NCBI GenBank assembly: GCA_937139155.1
Contig: CAKZPI010000002.1
Coordinates: 41,591-105,590, forward strand
DNA: 64,000 bases
Direction: 5' to 3'
From: an uncultured Flavobacteriales bacterium
GTDB taxonomy: Bacteria; Bacteroidota; Bacteroidia; Flavobacteriales; JBLHRE01
Part shown: positions 20,701 through 29,911 of the stretch, one piece after another
Layout of the letters: every line of letters begins with the position of its first letter
Position numbering within the stretch: position 1 is the first letter of the stretch
Notes under the pieces: model-generated
Seen by the model: only the letters and a program-made list of their open reading frames with translations
Databases searched by the model: none
Told to the model about the DNA's origin: nothing
Program-made: the position numbers and the translations under genes

Positions 20701-23700
20701 ACTCTTATCGGTCCGAGCTTGATTTGCGCAGGTGATGAAACCAAATTAGTAGCGGGCAACACGGGTTCCTTCAATTTCCTTTGGCATAGAGATGGTGAGG
20801 CCCTTGACGGGGAAGACCAGGATACTCTTGTAACCAATAAAGGAGGTGCTTATGCCGTAGTAATTTATTCGGCAAATGGATGTACAGATACCTCAGCCTC
20901 TGTATCTGTAATCAATTATGACCAACCCACAATTGACTCTGTGGCTGTTACCAATTCAACCTGTACGGGCGCAGGTGATGGTGGATTTACCGTTTATGCT
21001 TCCGGTGGAGGAGGACAATATTTTTATAGCCTTACCGATGGCAACTATAATTTCTCACCAATTTTCGAAAATATTGATGAGGGGATTTACATGGTTTATT
21101 TGCGTGACAATAACGGTTGTAAAGACTCTATGGAAGTTGTTGTTGGCTCTGAAGGTTCTGATATTTTCGTGTACATGAACCTCGACAATAACATCACCTG
21201 CAATAATGAAAACGATGCCCAAATTACGGCAACAGGTACAGGGGGGCAAGGTCAACTGGAGTACACCATTGACGGAGGAATAACCTGGACCACCGATGAA
21301 GTATTTTCAGGTTTAACAGAAGGAACGTATGAGGTTACTGTGAGAGACACCAATGGGTGTACCTGGACAGCAGCCCCTCCTATTACGGTAACCAATCCAG
21401 ATCGGCTTCAAGCGGTTTCTTTCATTTTTAAAGAAATTACCTGTACCGATGCCAACGATGCAGTAATTCGTGCGACTCCACAGGGAGGATCAGGTTTTAT
21501 TGAATATAAGGTAAACAACGGACCATGGCTTCCTGCTGGAAATGTGGTTGATGTTTCCAACCTTTCCGAAGGCGTTTACACCCTTAAGTTTAGAGATCAA
21601 CGGGGCTGTCAGATTGAGGAAACCCCTCTTTACATCCATAACCCTTCTGAACTTGAGGTGACTAATTTCTTTGTTGCTCAAGAGATTTCTTGCTTTAATG
21701 CCAGCGATGGAATTTTAGAAGTTCAAGCCCAAGGTGGTGGTGGAGGTTATGAATACTCCATCAATCCACCTAACTATCAAGCTAGCAATCGATTTACTGA
21801 TTTGGCTCCCGGCTTTTATACGGTTCGGGTTCGTGACTCAAGAGGATGTGTAGAAACAGGTCCATCAGTCGTACTATCTCAGCCTAACCAAATCACGGTT
21901 TCAGCCCAGGCGGTAAGCCATAATGACTGTTTCGGTGAACGTACTGGTCAAATTAAAGTTACCGGTGGAGGAGGAGTAGGTACACTTGCTTTTAGTACTG
22001 ATGGAACCATATTCTCATTGGCAGATACTATTGACGGATTAAGAGCCGGAACCTATACCATTTACGCAATGGATGAGGAAGGCTGTGTGGTTGAGGCCAA
22101 TGCTCAGGTAACCATTAATGAGCCAGACCCCATTCAAATTCAAGTAATCAAACAAGATGTTGACTGTTTTGATGCCTTTAATGGAGAAATTGAGATTCTA
22201 GCTTCAGGTGGGGCCGGAGGGTTTTCCTATTCGGTTGGAGGAAGTGCTTTCCAGCCATCAAATGTGTTCAGCGGACTTCAAGGTGGCACCTATCAGGTTA
22301 CGGTGGAAGATCAAACGGGGTGTACCCAATCTCAAACTGTAATAATTGAGGAACCTAAAGAACTGGTTCTTAACGTGAGCAAGAGTGACGTTCGCTGTTT
22401 TGGAGAAAATGATGGACAGATTATTGCTTTAGCTCAAGGCGGAACACCACCCTATTCATACTCCTATAATGCAGGTGCAAGTTTTGTTCCTAATCCAGTT
22501 AAAACCTCCGTTGGGCCTGGAATTTACTCTGTGGTTGTTCGCGATGCTAATGGATGTACTGCAAGCTCTGAAATTACTATTACCCAACCTGATACCAGAT
22601 TGGAAATGGAGGCCTTTGGTACGGATGTTACTTGCAATGGTTCTGTAGATGGAATCATCCGCGTAAGCGCATCTGGAGGAACTGGAAATATAACTTTTAG
22701 CCTTGACAATGGAACCTATCAAACGGATTCGGTAATTGCTAATCTGAATCCTGGTTTCTATATCGTAAATGCCAAGGATAGCAACGGCTGTATTAAGTCT
22801 CAAAACATTACCATCCTTCAACCCGCTCCTTTGACAGGAAGCATTCAGATTGATAATAATGTGCTTTGTAATGGTGCACAGAATGCAAACATTACTGTTC
22901 TTCCACAAGGAGGAAACAGTCCTTACCAATATGCATTGCACCCTGCCGGACCTTATCAAACCAGTCCGCAGTTCACCAATCTGGCTCCTGGAATCTATAG
23001 GGCTTACTTGATGGATTCAAAAGGATGTTTTGATTCTACTTCAACTGTAGAAATAACCAATCCACAAGCCCTTTCTATTTCTGCCACGGTAACTCAGACC
23101 ATCGGTTGCAATGGCTCTAATACGGGAACAATTACGGCTTCGGCTTCAGGTGGATTTGGTTCCTTAACCTACTCAATCAATAACGGTCCGGGGCAAGCTA
23201 GTCCAACCTTTTCAGGGCTGGCTCCTGGAAATTATGTAGTAAAAGTGACTGATCAAAACAGCTGCGAAGCCAACTCTAGCTTACTGAGCTTGACTCAACC
23301 TCCAGCACTTACCCTCACCGGAGGGGTGGCTTCCAATGCAAATTGTTTTGGAATTGCTAACGGGCAAATTGTTCTTTCAGCCTCGGGAGGAACTCAGCCT
23401 TACTCATATAGTATCAATGGTCAGGATTTCCAGGCTTCACCAAGTTTTAATACAGTGGCCGCAAATACCTACAATCCAATTGTAATTGACGCCAATGGAT
23501 GTCAGGTTGGAATGTCAAATAGCCTAACCGTAACCCAACCCAATGAAATCATCCTTACCGCAAGTATTCAGGATGAAATCAATGGAAACGACGGTGCTAT
23601 TGACCTTACAGTTACTGGTGGACAACCTCCATATTCATACTTATGGACAGGTGGGTTAACCAATCAAGACCTTCAGAATATTGAGGGAAATAAGTCATAT

Positions 23701-24042
23701 ACCGTTCAAGTTAAAGACATTTATGATTGCACTGTTACTGGAACCTATTTTGTAGATACTCACGTGGGTATTGAGTCAGCAGCCGAGGATGGAAACCTTA
23801 AGGTTTATCCTAATCCAACAAATGGCCAATTCCAATTGGAGATTACAGGAAATACCGGTTTTTCAACCACCCAGTACCGAATCTTGAATACCCTCGGAGA
23901 AGTTATAAAGCAAGGTGAAATCAATATGCAAGGGAAACAAACCTTGAAAACATTTGATTTATCAGCCCAAGCTAAAGGTGTTTACCACCTTCAACTTACC
24001 GATGATCAAGGAACAGTGAATGTGAAAATTCTGGTACAATAA
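17710..24042 (+). CDS. Giant T9SS-secreted adhesin with GEVED head, paralogue 3
   Basis: The start is placed at ATG 17710 because MKYLKSLALLVFVLVGFQ is a clean signal peptide. An in-frame ATG at 17659 would overlap the preceding gene and put 17 non-signal residues in front. The product is 2110 aa. A GEVED-type head (about 25-185; FLDFNQDRSFSDDE and the family-naming GETEDYRFDF) is followed by a PKD-like module (about 190-277, DAGPDVSICDGNSVQIGG). Ten Ig-like repeats (about 278-1073), eleven SprB-type repeats, the Cys-free cap repeat (QPPYSYLWTGGLTNQDLQNI) and a type A tail (VYPNPTNGQF) complete it. GEVED modules occur in secreted proteases and adhesins of this phylum. The stalk is built like those of its neighbours while the head differs. 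Confidence 0.93.
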   Translation: MKYLKSLALLVFVLVGFQGWGQISSLYCNATGPQSQDCTKGGSNNCCTNFFITRVQLGTLDNQVNDCGPSSNNYTDYSSTVVVLQPGQNYSLVVEKSGSGNISPMVTAFLDFNQDRSFSDDERFTLSVNTIGTGNTYNGNIVIPPTVTAGSALLRIRGHDTAFDDQPLSGCETTPYGETEDYRFDFVAPQCGVVTDAGPDVSICDGNSVQIGGSPAATGGNTPYQYSWTPTAGLSDPSIANPIASPTSTTTYTLTVTDDNGNGCSSSDDVVVTVNNFPAVPSISYSGNDTVCSPNQVTLSSSSADGYQWFLDGNLISGADQKDYDATVSGDYTVEITNSDGCKNLSDPETLFFYDDLSPSISASGNTTVCSPATVDLNYTSSQPGTEFEWYKDGALIPAANSATYTASSSGDYHALEYYLNNGKRYCDEASNTITVQVVGSLPKPTVEFLGASGVCTNSNDSIDLKASVDGVDYEWFRDGTTLGLTSQIIRVRATGDYHVEITSGNCSQVSDTVTVSSSTPVQPTVSTNSTNPKCPSDAVVLESTLDSNYQWMYNGQVISGADEKTFSAVDPGSYQVITFNSVGCADTSNPFQVNNFQGSQKPTIAPDGPTVFCSGDSVRLFATSGNSYQWYKNGNQISGANKVSYLVLESGFYQLETLDGNGCQTISDSLEVTVTPPPAKPAITASGSTDVCHPDSVIISAPSNYQTYQWYRDGVAIQGATQKDFTVKLSGGYEVLVTDANGCSNTSDIRFFTVRLDREPKISYLGSTTICDGQKLRLRSNYTSGNQWYLDGAAIPNANGDSYEATQSGKYHFVVTDASCSRNSDTVEVSVNDLPNKPDISPKLDSVICAGESITFRTTAPGNKSWYKNGELIFNTNQDTLVVTSSGDYFVEVSDSNNCSEFSDTVKVTVLFESPLAITPGDTVICDNATIPLTANNVSGNQWFFNGNPIQGATGQVYNANAAGSYHVEATVGRCSDVSDPITISHISGPGQTPTATLIGPSLICAGDETKLVAGNTGSFNFLWHRDGEALDGEDQDTLVTNKGGAYAVVIYSANGCTDTSASVSVINYDQPTIDSVAVTNSTCTGAGDGGFTVYASGGGGQYFYSLTDGNYNFSPIFENIDEGIYMVYLRDNNGCKDSMEVVVGSEGSDIFVYMNLDNNITCNNENDAQITATGTGGQGQLEYTIDGGITWTTDEVFSGLTEGTYEVTVRDTNGCTWTAAPPITVTNPDRLQAVSFIFKEITCTDANDAVIRATPQGGSGFIEYKVNNGPWLPAGNVVDVSNLSEGVYTLKFRDQRGCQIEETPLYIHNPSELEVTNFFVAQEISCFNASDGILEVQAQGGGGGYEYSINPPNYQASNRFTDLAPGFYTVRVRDSRGCVETGPSVVLSQPNQITVSAQAVSHNDCFGERTGQIKVTGGGGVGTLAFSTDGTIFSLADTIDGLRAGTYTIYAMDEEGCVVEANAQVTINEPDPIQIQVIKQDVDCFDAFNGEIEILASGGAGGFSYSVGGSAFQPSNVFSGLQGGTYQVTVEDQTGCTQSQTVIIEEPKELVLNVSKSDVRCFGENDGQIIALAQGGTPPYSYSYNAGASFVPNPVKTSVGPGIYSVVVRDANGCTASSEITITQPDTRLEMEAFGTDVTCNGSVDGIIRVSASGGTGNITFSLDNGTYQTDSVIANLNPGFYIVNAKDSNGCIKSQNITILQPAPLTGSIQIDNNVLCNGAQNANITVLPQGGNSPYQYALHPAGPYQTSPQFTNLAPGIYRAYLMDSKGCFDSTSTVEITNPQALSISATVTQTIGCNGSNTGTITASASGGFGSLTYSINNGPGQASPTFSGLAPGNYVVKVTDQNSCEANSSLLSLTQPPALTLTGGVASNANCFGIANGQIVLSASGGTQPYSYSINGQDFQASPSFNTVAANTYNPIVIDANGCQVGMSNSLTVTQPNEIILTASIQDEINGNDGAIDLTVTGGQPPYSYLWTGGLTNQDLQNIEGNKSYTVQVKDIYDCTVTGTYFVDTHVGIESAAEDGNLKVYPNPTNGQFQLEITGNTGFSTTQYRILNTLGEVIKQGEINMQGKQTLKTFDLSAQAKGVYHLQLTDDQGTVNVKILVQ

Positions 24043-24065
24043 GCATAAGACACGACAGCATTACC

Positions 24066-27000
24066 ATGATGAAGAAGATATATATAGGATTAACACTCGG
24101 AATCGGATTAAGTCTTTCAGGTTGGGCTCAGGATACTACGCCACCAACCTACGCCAATTGTCCGCAAGATATTGAGGTGAACAAGGACCCGAACCAATGT
24201 TCAGCAAATGTGTCCTGGAACGAACCAATGGCTTCTGATAATTCAGGAAGTTTTACCGAAACTAAATCACATAACCCTGGAGATTCCTTTCCACTAGGAA
24301 AGACTGAGGTGACTTATGTAGTTGAGGATGGAGCTGGCCTTACAGATACCTGCTCATTTTGGGTAACCGTAATTGACAATTCTGCGGGGGAGGACGGTTC
24401 TTATGCCACCTGTCCATCAGGTAATAATTTCTTCTTATTCAACCAATTAAATGGTAACCCTGTATCGGGGGGTGACTTTTTTAATCCTAGCGGAAACTTA
24501 ACCAGCAACGACCAAAACCCGAGCAATATGGCTGCGGGAAACTATATGTATGTTGTTGATGGAGGATGTGGTAATGACACTGCCTTCATTTCGGTTCGTT
24601 TAGATTATACCCCTCCAAAACCAAATGTAAGTCCTTCTGGTATTGTAAATGCCTGTGATGGGGATGTAGTACAATTGGTGTCTTCAAGTATATCTGGAAA
24701 CCAATGGTATAAGAATGGAAATTTAATGCTAGGCGAGGTTAACCAAGACCTTATTATTACGGAAGATGGTGATTATTGGGTTAAGGTTAATGAGAATGGA
24801 TGTCAAAGTGTGAACTCTGATACTGCCCAGGTTAGGTTTAATCCTGTGGTTGACATTGCTAATGTTCAAACAAGTCCAGTTCAATGTAACAAAGGAAATA
24901 CGGGTACAATTACAGTAAACGCCACAGCCGGAACACCCCCCTATAGGTATTCAATCAACGGAGGGATTACCTTTCAGTCTTCCAATACCTTTACCAATCT
25001 TCCACCTAATGAGTACATCATTATTCTTAGAGATTCAAAGGGATGTGAAGACTACGACACGGTTTCAACTGAAGACCCTGCAGGTATTGAGTTAAATGCT
25101 CAGCTAACCCAAAACATTTCTTGTAATAATGAGAACGATGCAGTGATCACCGGAACCACAACAGGGGGTAATGGCTCTTACGCATATACCTTGGTTGGAC
25201 CTGGCTTTAATTTCGGCCCTCAGTCTTCTGGTGTCTTTTCTGGTCTTGGGGCTGGCGATTACCAGGTAATTGTTGCGGACGGTGCTGGATGTGGAGACAC
25301 ATCAGATATAATTACGGTTGAAAATCCTGATATCGTAGAAATTACGGCAGAGTTAGTTAACGGAATTACATGTCATGATGAGAATGACGGATTTATAACA
25401 GCTTCAGCCACAGGAGGAGTTCCTCCAATCGAGTTTTCACTTAATTTCGGTCCATACCAACCTAGTGGAAACTTTAGAGACCTGGACGAATCTGGTTATA
25501 TAGTTGTTGCCCGGGATCGAAATGGGTGTACCGATACCTCTCAGATTTTTATCGTTCAGAATCCTGATTCACTTTATGTGGATTCTGTTGGTAAAACCAA
25601 TGTGACTTGCTTCGGGGCTGATGATGGAACCATTACGGTGGTAGTTGAAGGAGGTACACCTCCAATTTCTTACTCTATTGATCAAACCAATTTTGAACAA
25701 AATGGGGGAGTTTTTGAAGACCTTATGCCCGGAACGTATTCCATTTCGGTTCGAGATTTATATGGATGTGTTGATTTTGATGCTCCCGTTGTGATTTCTG
25801 AGCCAAGCGAAATCAAGGCTTCGGCAAAGGTGAATAAACACGTAACTTGCTTTAATGGAAGCGACGGGGAGGTGACCATTACTGCCTCAGGAGGTACAGG
25901 TGCCCTGGTTTATGGTCATTCACAAATGGCTCAATTCCAACAAAGCAATGTTTTCACTGGTCTGAATTCAGGAGTTTACGATTTCTATGTTCAAGACATA
26001 ACCGGTTGCATGGATACCATTATTACTATTGCCGTGCATCAACCCCAAAGGTTTAGTTTAACCACAAGTATTGATACGGGTATATTCTGTAATGGAGACT
26101 CCTCAGGCTATATTTCAATTATCCCAATTGGAGGTAGAGGACAAATTCAGTACAGTTTAGATGACATTAACTTCCAAACTGAACCGTTCTTCGATTCATT
26201 ACCAGCCGGAACCTACCGAATTTCAGCTGTTGATACCGCTGGATGTGAAACCAGTGCTACGGTGAATCTTGAAGAACCAGATAGTTTAAAGGCAGATTTA
26301 CCGGTAAATCATATTGTTTGTGCTGGTGATGGAAATGGACATATTCGTGTAAATGCAGTAGGAGGAACCACTCCTTATAAATACTCAAGAAATGGCGGAA
26401 ACTCTTTCCAAACCAATGCCAATTTTTACAATCTAAATGAGGGCTTTTACGGCTTTCTTGTTGAAGATGCGAATGGTTGCACCTTCTTGACAGATACCGT
26501 ATTTATTGAAGAACCAGATAGCTTAATGGCAAGCATTCAAATTGATAATCACCTTTCCTGCTTTAGGTCAGGAGATGGACAGTTCTCAGTTTCAGTGCAA
26601 GGAGGTAGAAAACCATATGAATTTAGCCTGGACGGTCTGAGTTTTCAGCCGGATTCCGTTTACCGGGATTTAGATGCAGGCTCGTTCCAGGTTACGGTTA
26701 AAGACAGCTCAGGGTGTAGAATAACCCTTGACCCAATAACCATTACTCAACCTACAGAATTATTGGTAGACACGGTGGTTTACAGTAATATATCTTGTCA
26801 TGGTGAAACCGATGGAGAAATTACCGTGGTTGGAAAAGGAGGGGTGCAGGGCCTTTATACCTTTAGTATTGACAACCAGAATTACGGGTTTTCAAATAAA
26901 TTTACAGGTTTGGCCGCCGGGGTTTATGACGTTACCGTTCAAGATGCCTCCGGATGCGTTTCAGATATTAAACAAATTGAAATTATTGAACCTGAAATCA

Positions 27001-28202
27001 TCACAGGAACCGCAACGATTGTAAATCATATTTCTTGCTCTGGTTTGCAGGACGGCTCAATTTCAGTTCAAGCCGAAGGGGGAACGCCACCTTATGAATA
27101 TTCTGTTGGAGGTAATGGGGTTTGGCAAAGCTCCAATGTATTCATAGGACTATCTGGAGGGAATTACGCCATTCGCATTAGAGATGCTAATCTCTGTGAA
27201 GGCATTACAAATTCGGTGGTGATAGTAAACCCTCCTTTGCTTTCAATTGTAGCAACCCTACAGAATCCAATTTCTTGTAGAAATGCCAATGATGCCTTGA
27301 TTACCGTTCAAGGATTTGGAGGAACAGGTGATTATTTATTTAGCATTGATGGTCAAAACTTTGTAACCAATACTTCTTTCCCTAACCTAAGTCCTGGAAC
27401 CTATCAGCTCAGTGTTAAGGACGAGAACGGCTGTATTTCGTCTGCGCCAATTATTACGGTTAATAATCCTCAAGCATTAAATATTCAGGTTAGTATTACC
27501 AAGCATATTTCTTGTAATGGGGCAAATGATGGCCAAATTACAGTTTCAGCTTCAGGAGGTACCGGAACCAAGCTTTTCAGTTTAGATGGAGTTAATTATG
27601 TAAGCAATAATGTATTCAGCAATTTACCTGTTGGAACTCATACCATTTTCGTTAAGGATGACGAGGGTTGTCTGCAAACTGCTCAGGTAACCTTAACTCA
27701 ACCCCTTGCCTTTGTGATCAGCTTAATTAAGGTTAAGGATGAACAAATGGGCAATGATGGTGCAATTGATATTGAAGTGAATAATGTAATTACTCCAGTT
27801 TCATATTTATGGAACAATGGAGAAACAACCCAGGACATACAAAATTTGAGCTCTGGCTTCTATACGGTTACTGTAACTGATGGAAATGGATGTTCTCAAC
27901 AAAGAACCTATGAAGTTGAAAACCGGATCAGTATTGAACAGGCTGACAATCGTTCAATAAATCTTTATCCAAATCCCAATACGGGTCAATTTAAGATTGG
28001 ATTTGAAGGAACCTGGTCAAGTGATGAAATGCAAGTTGAAGTGTATAACGAGCTAGGGGAGAAGGTTTACCATTCCTTGGAGTATTTGCAAGGAAACGGA
28101 AGTCTTGACTTTGACCTGGGGCATTTGCCTGCCGGTTTATATCACTTGAGAATTTTAGGTGAGACCAAAGAGTGGAAGAAGAGTTTCCTTAAGATGGAAT
28201 AA
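24066..28202 (+). CDS. T9SS-secreted SprB-repeat adhesin with HYR head, paralogue 4
   Basis: The shortest member at 1378 aa. After the signal peptide (residues 1-21, ending SGWAQ), a HYR module spans about residues 25-105 (PPTYANCP, VSWNEP, FPLGKTEVTYVVEDGAG). A spacer with two Cys and only one Ig-like repeat follow (about 190-262; GNQWYKNG). Then come twelve SprB-type repeats (about 265-1215), the Cys-free cap repeat (VSYLWNNGETTQDIQNL) and the type A tail (LYPNPNTGQF). It starts 23 bases after paralogue 3 and is followed at once by a strong hairpin terminator, so it is the last gene of the array. The SprB block is as long as in its larger sisters; the Ig block is what has been lost or never expanded. 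Confidence 0.93.
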   Translation: MMKKIYIGLTLGIGLSLSGWAQDTTPPTYANCPQDIEVNKDPNQCSANVSWNEPMASDNSGSFTETKSHNPGDSFPLGKTEVTYVVEDGAGLTDTCSFWVTVIDNSAGEDGSYATCPSGNNFFLFNQLNGNPVSGGDFFNPSGNLTSNDQNPSNMAAGNYMYVVDGGCGNDTAFISVRLDYTPPKPNVSPSGIVNACDGDVVQLVSSSISGNQWYKNGNLMLGEVNQDLIITEDGDYWVKVNENGCQSVNSDTAQVRFNPVVDIANVQTSPVQCNKGNTGTITVNATAGTPPYRYSINGGITFQSSNTFTNLPPNEYIIILRDSKGCEDYDTVSTEDPAGIELNAQLTQNISCNNENDAVITGTTTGGNGSYAYTLVGPGFNFGPQSSGVFSGLGAGDYQVIVADGAGCGDTSDIITVENPDIVEITAELVNGITCHDENDGFITASATGGVPPIEFSLNFGPYQPSGNFRDLDESGYIVVARDRNGCTDTSQIFIVQNPDSLYVDSVGKTNVTCFGADDGTITVVVEGGTPPISYSIDQTNFEQNGGVFEDLMPGTYSISVRDLYGCVDFDAPVVISEPSEIKASAKVNKHVTCFNGSDGEVTITASGGTGALVYGHSQMAQFQQSNVFTGLNSGVYDFYVQDITGCMDTIITIAVHQPQRFSLTTSIDTGIFCNGDSSGYISIIPIGGRGQIQYSLDDINFQTEPFFDSLPAGTYRISAVDTAGCETSATVNLEEPDSLKADLPVNHIVCAGDGNGHIRVNAVGGTTPYKYSRNGGNSFQTNANFYNLNEGFYGFLVEDANGCTFLTDTVFIEEPDSLMASIQIDNHLSCFRSGDGQFSVSVQGGRKPYEFSLDGLSFQPDSVYRDLDAGSFQVTVKDSSGCRITLDPITITQPTELLVDTVVYSNISCHGETDGEITVVGKGGVQGLYTFSIDNQNYGFSNKFTGLAAGVYDVTVQDASGCVSDIKQIEIIEPEIITGTATIVNHISCSGLQDGSISVQAEGGTPPYEYSVGGNGVWQSSNVFIGLSGGNYAIRIRDANLCEGITNSVVIVNPPLLSIVATLQNPISCRNANDALITVQGFGGTGDYLFSIDGQNFVTNTSFPNLSPGTYQLSVKDENGCISSAPIITVNNPQALNIQVSITKHISCNGANDGQITVSASGGTGTKLFSLDGVNYVSNNVFSNLPVGTHTIFVKDDEGCLQTAQVTLTQPLAFVISLIKVKDEQMGNDGAIDIEVNNVITPVSYLWNNGETTQDIQNLSSGFYTVTVTDGNGCSQQRTYEVENRISIEQADNRSINLYPNPNTGQFKIGFEGTWSSDEMQVEVYNELGEKVYHSLEYLQGNGSLDFDLGHLPAGLYHLRILGETKEWKKSFLKME

Positions 28203-28222
28203 TCTTAAACTCATTAAATATT

Positions 28223-28250
28223 AAAGGGTGGAATTTCCACCCTTTTTTTA
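28223..28250. terminator. Bidirectional intrinsic terminator
   Basis: A perfect 9-bp stem AAAGGGTGG / CCACCCTTT (28223-28231 and 28237-28245) with a 5-base loop, followed by a run of T and preceded by A-rich sequence on the other strand. It sits between the convergent ends of the adhesin array (stop at 28202) and smpB (end at 28248) and can serve both. Confidence 0.85.
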
Positions 28251-28712
28251 TGCCTTATAATTTCGCTTAACCCGGTCAATTTGCCGCTTGGCGTCTTTTT
28301 CTTTTAGGTTTTCCCTTTTGTCGAACTGCTTTTTACCCTTTGCTAAGGCAATTTCCATTTTAGCAAAACCCTTATCGTTCACGAAAAGCTTGGTGGGAAC
28401 AATGGTAAGCCCCACATTTTTCGACTTTGATTCAAGTTTTTCAAGCTCTTTGGATTTCAATAATAACTTCCTTTCCCGGGTTGGTTCGTGATTGTAAATG
28501 TTTCCGTGGCTATACTGGGCAATGTGAAAATCACGCAGGTATAGCTCCCCGTTAAGGAAAACACAGTAAGCATCATTAAAAGCCACCTTACGATCCCTTA
28601 TAGACTTAATTTCTGTGCCTTGAAGAACGATTCCGGCAACGTATTTTTCAATTAGTTCATAATTGAAGGAAGCCTTTTTATTTTTAAAGCTAAGTGGCTT
28701 TTTATTGCTCAT
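28248..28712 (-). CDS. smpB: SsrA-binding protein SmpB
   Basis: A 154-aa protein with the full SmpB pattern: N-terminal NKKASFNYELIEKYVAGIVL, then GTEIKSIR, the segment YLRDFHIAQYS, the core HEPTRERKLLL, and the basic C-terminal tail (KREN...KRQIDRVKRNYKA) that enters the decoding centre. SmpB binds tmRNA and delivers it to stalled ribosomes for trans-translation. The ATG overlaps the stop of the upstream DtxR-type regulator by 4 bases, so the two genes are translationally coupled. The tmRNA gene itself was not seen in this window. Confidence 0.97.
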   Translation of the reverse strand: MSNKKPLSFKNKKASFNYELIEKYVAGIVLQGTEIKSIRDRKVAFNDAYCVFLNGELYLRDFHIAQYSHGNIYNHEPTRERKLLLKSKELEKLESKSKNVGLTIVPTKLFVNDKGFAKMEIALAKGKKQFDKRENLKEKDAKRQIDRVKRNYKA

Positions 28713-29374
28713 AGGGATTCAATTAAGATGTTTTCAGCTACTTCTTGTGAGATATGAACAGGTTTCCCCTTATTGATACTTATTTCCATGGAACCGTCGA
28801 AGTCAAATACTTTTTCAAGCTTAATATGGTCGTTTAGTCTAAGACCAATGTGGGTAAGGTATTGTAAAAATGAGGTTTCATCGTTTTCAACTCCCCTAAC
28901 AAAGCCCGAGTTACCCTTCTTACAATGGCTAAGCTTATGGGTATTCTTGGAGGGGAAAACTCCATCCTTAGAAGGAATTGGATCACCATGAGGGTCAAAT
29001 TTCGGGAACTCTAAAAAGGACTCCAGGCGATCAACCAACTTGGGCGAGACAATATGTTCTAATTGTTCTGCAACCTCATGTACTTCATCCCAGGCAAACT
29101 GGAGTTTATCCACAAGAAAAACTTCCCACAGTCTATGCTTACGAATCACCTTAATGGCTACAAGGGCACCTTCGTTGGTAAGCTGAACGCCTTTGTACTT
29201 TTTATAGGTGATTAGTTTTTTGTCTTTTAGTTTGCGAACCATATCGGTTACCGAAGGAGCCTTGGTTTCCAATTCTTCAGCCAGGGCATTTGTGGAAACC
29301 ATTCCTTCATGACCACCCAGTTTATAGATGGCCTTCAAATAATTTTCTTCGGTGAATGAGTGCAACCTGTTCAT
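28709..29374 (-). CDS. DtxR/MntR-family metal-dependent transcriptional regulator
   Basis: A 221-aa repressor-type protein. It has an N-terminal winged helix (about 1-65; FTEENYLKAIYKL, TKAPSVTDMVRKL), the metal-binding dimerisation domain (about 66-140; conserved HRLWEVFL and AEQLEHIVSPKLVDRL) and a C-terminal FeoA/SH3-like domain (about 150-221). Family members sense Fe(II) or Mn(II) and repress uptake genes; which metal applies here cannot be decided from the sequence. It lies upstream of smpB with a 4-base overlap, an odd pairing for a metal regulator and probably just operon packing. The intergenic stretch 29375-29578 holds no clear operator. Confidence 0.9.
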   Translation of the reverse strand: MNRLHSFTEENYLKAIYKLGGHEGMVSTNALAEELETKAPSVTDMVRKLKDKKLITYKKYKGVQLTNEGALVAIKVIRKHRLWEVFLVDKLQFAWDEVHEVAEQLEHIVSPKLVDRLESFLEFPKFDPHGDPIPSKDGVFPSKNTHKLSHCKKGNSGFVRGVENDETSFLQYLTHIGLRLNDHIKLEKVFDFDGSMEISINKGKPVHISQEVAENILIESL

Positions 29375-29534
29375 GGCGGCTAAGATATAATTAAGGTATA
29401 TCCTATGGAAGGATGAATGAATTTAGTCGCAATCTTCTTATTTCTATTAAAGACTAGATTTCCAAGCCTTACTTCCTAGGGAACCTCTCAATAATTCAGT
29501 GATTAATAGGCTCATACTAACAAGAAATACCTAA

Positions 29535-29564
29535 TTTGTTAGGCGATTGTATGTGTTAACATTG
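29535..29564 (+). promoter_or_regulatory. Candidate Bacteroidota promoter
   Basis: TTTG at 29535-29538 and TAACATTG at 29557-29564 are separated by 18 bases, one short of the phylum consensus TTTG-N19-TANNTTTG and with one mismatch in the -7 box. It would start a short leader about 8 bases before the TfoX-N gene. Confidence 0.35.
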
Positions 29565-29578
29565 TAAAATGAGGTTAA

Positions 29579-29902
29579 ATGGCCGTTTCGGAAAGTTTTT
29601 ATCGGCATGTTTTAGACCAACTTAGAGAAGTAAAGGGCTTTAATTCGAAAAAAATGTTTGGGGGGATTGGGTTTTTTAAAGACGGCAAAATGTTTGGCAT
29701 GATTGGAGGTGATGTTTTTCGATTGAAGGTTAACGAATCCAACCAATCCCAATATGAGATGGCAGGAATGAAGCCCTATGGCTCTGAGAAAAAAGGAAAG
29801 GGAATGCCTTATTGGGAGGTTCCATCTGAAGTATTAGAGGACCCGGATAAATTGGCTAAGTGGGTAAATCAGTCCATTGAAATTGCGAATAAGAAGACTT
29901 AA
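29579..29902 (+). CDS. TfoX N-terminal domain protein
   Basis: A 107-aa protein matching the TfoX/Sxy N-terminal domain: SKKMFGGIGFFKDGKMFGMI near residues 23-42, followed by FRLKVNE and the GKGMPYWEVPSEVLED stretch. In gammaproteobacteria Sxy/TfoX promotes competence with CRP, but stand-alone N-domain proteins in Bacteroidota have no established role and need not be linked to DNA uptake. It is 9 bases upstream of the VOC-family gene, so the two probably share a transcript. Confidence 0.85.
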   Translation: MAVSESFYRHVLDQLREVKGFNSKKMFGGIGFFKDGKMFGMIGGDVFRLKVNESNQSQYEMAGMKPYGSEKKGKGMPYWEVPSEVLEDPDKLAKWVNQSIEIANKKT

Positions 29903-29911
29903 ATAAAAAAT

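Noticed and set aside
22456..22959. A 167-codon minus-strand frame inside adhesin 3
   Set aside because: It is an antisense shadow of a repetitive, strongly coding plus strand, without recognisable domains.
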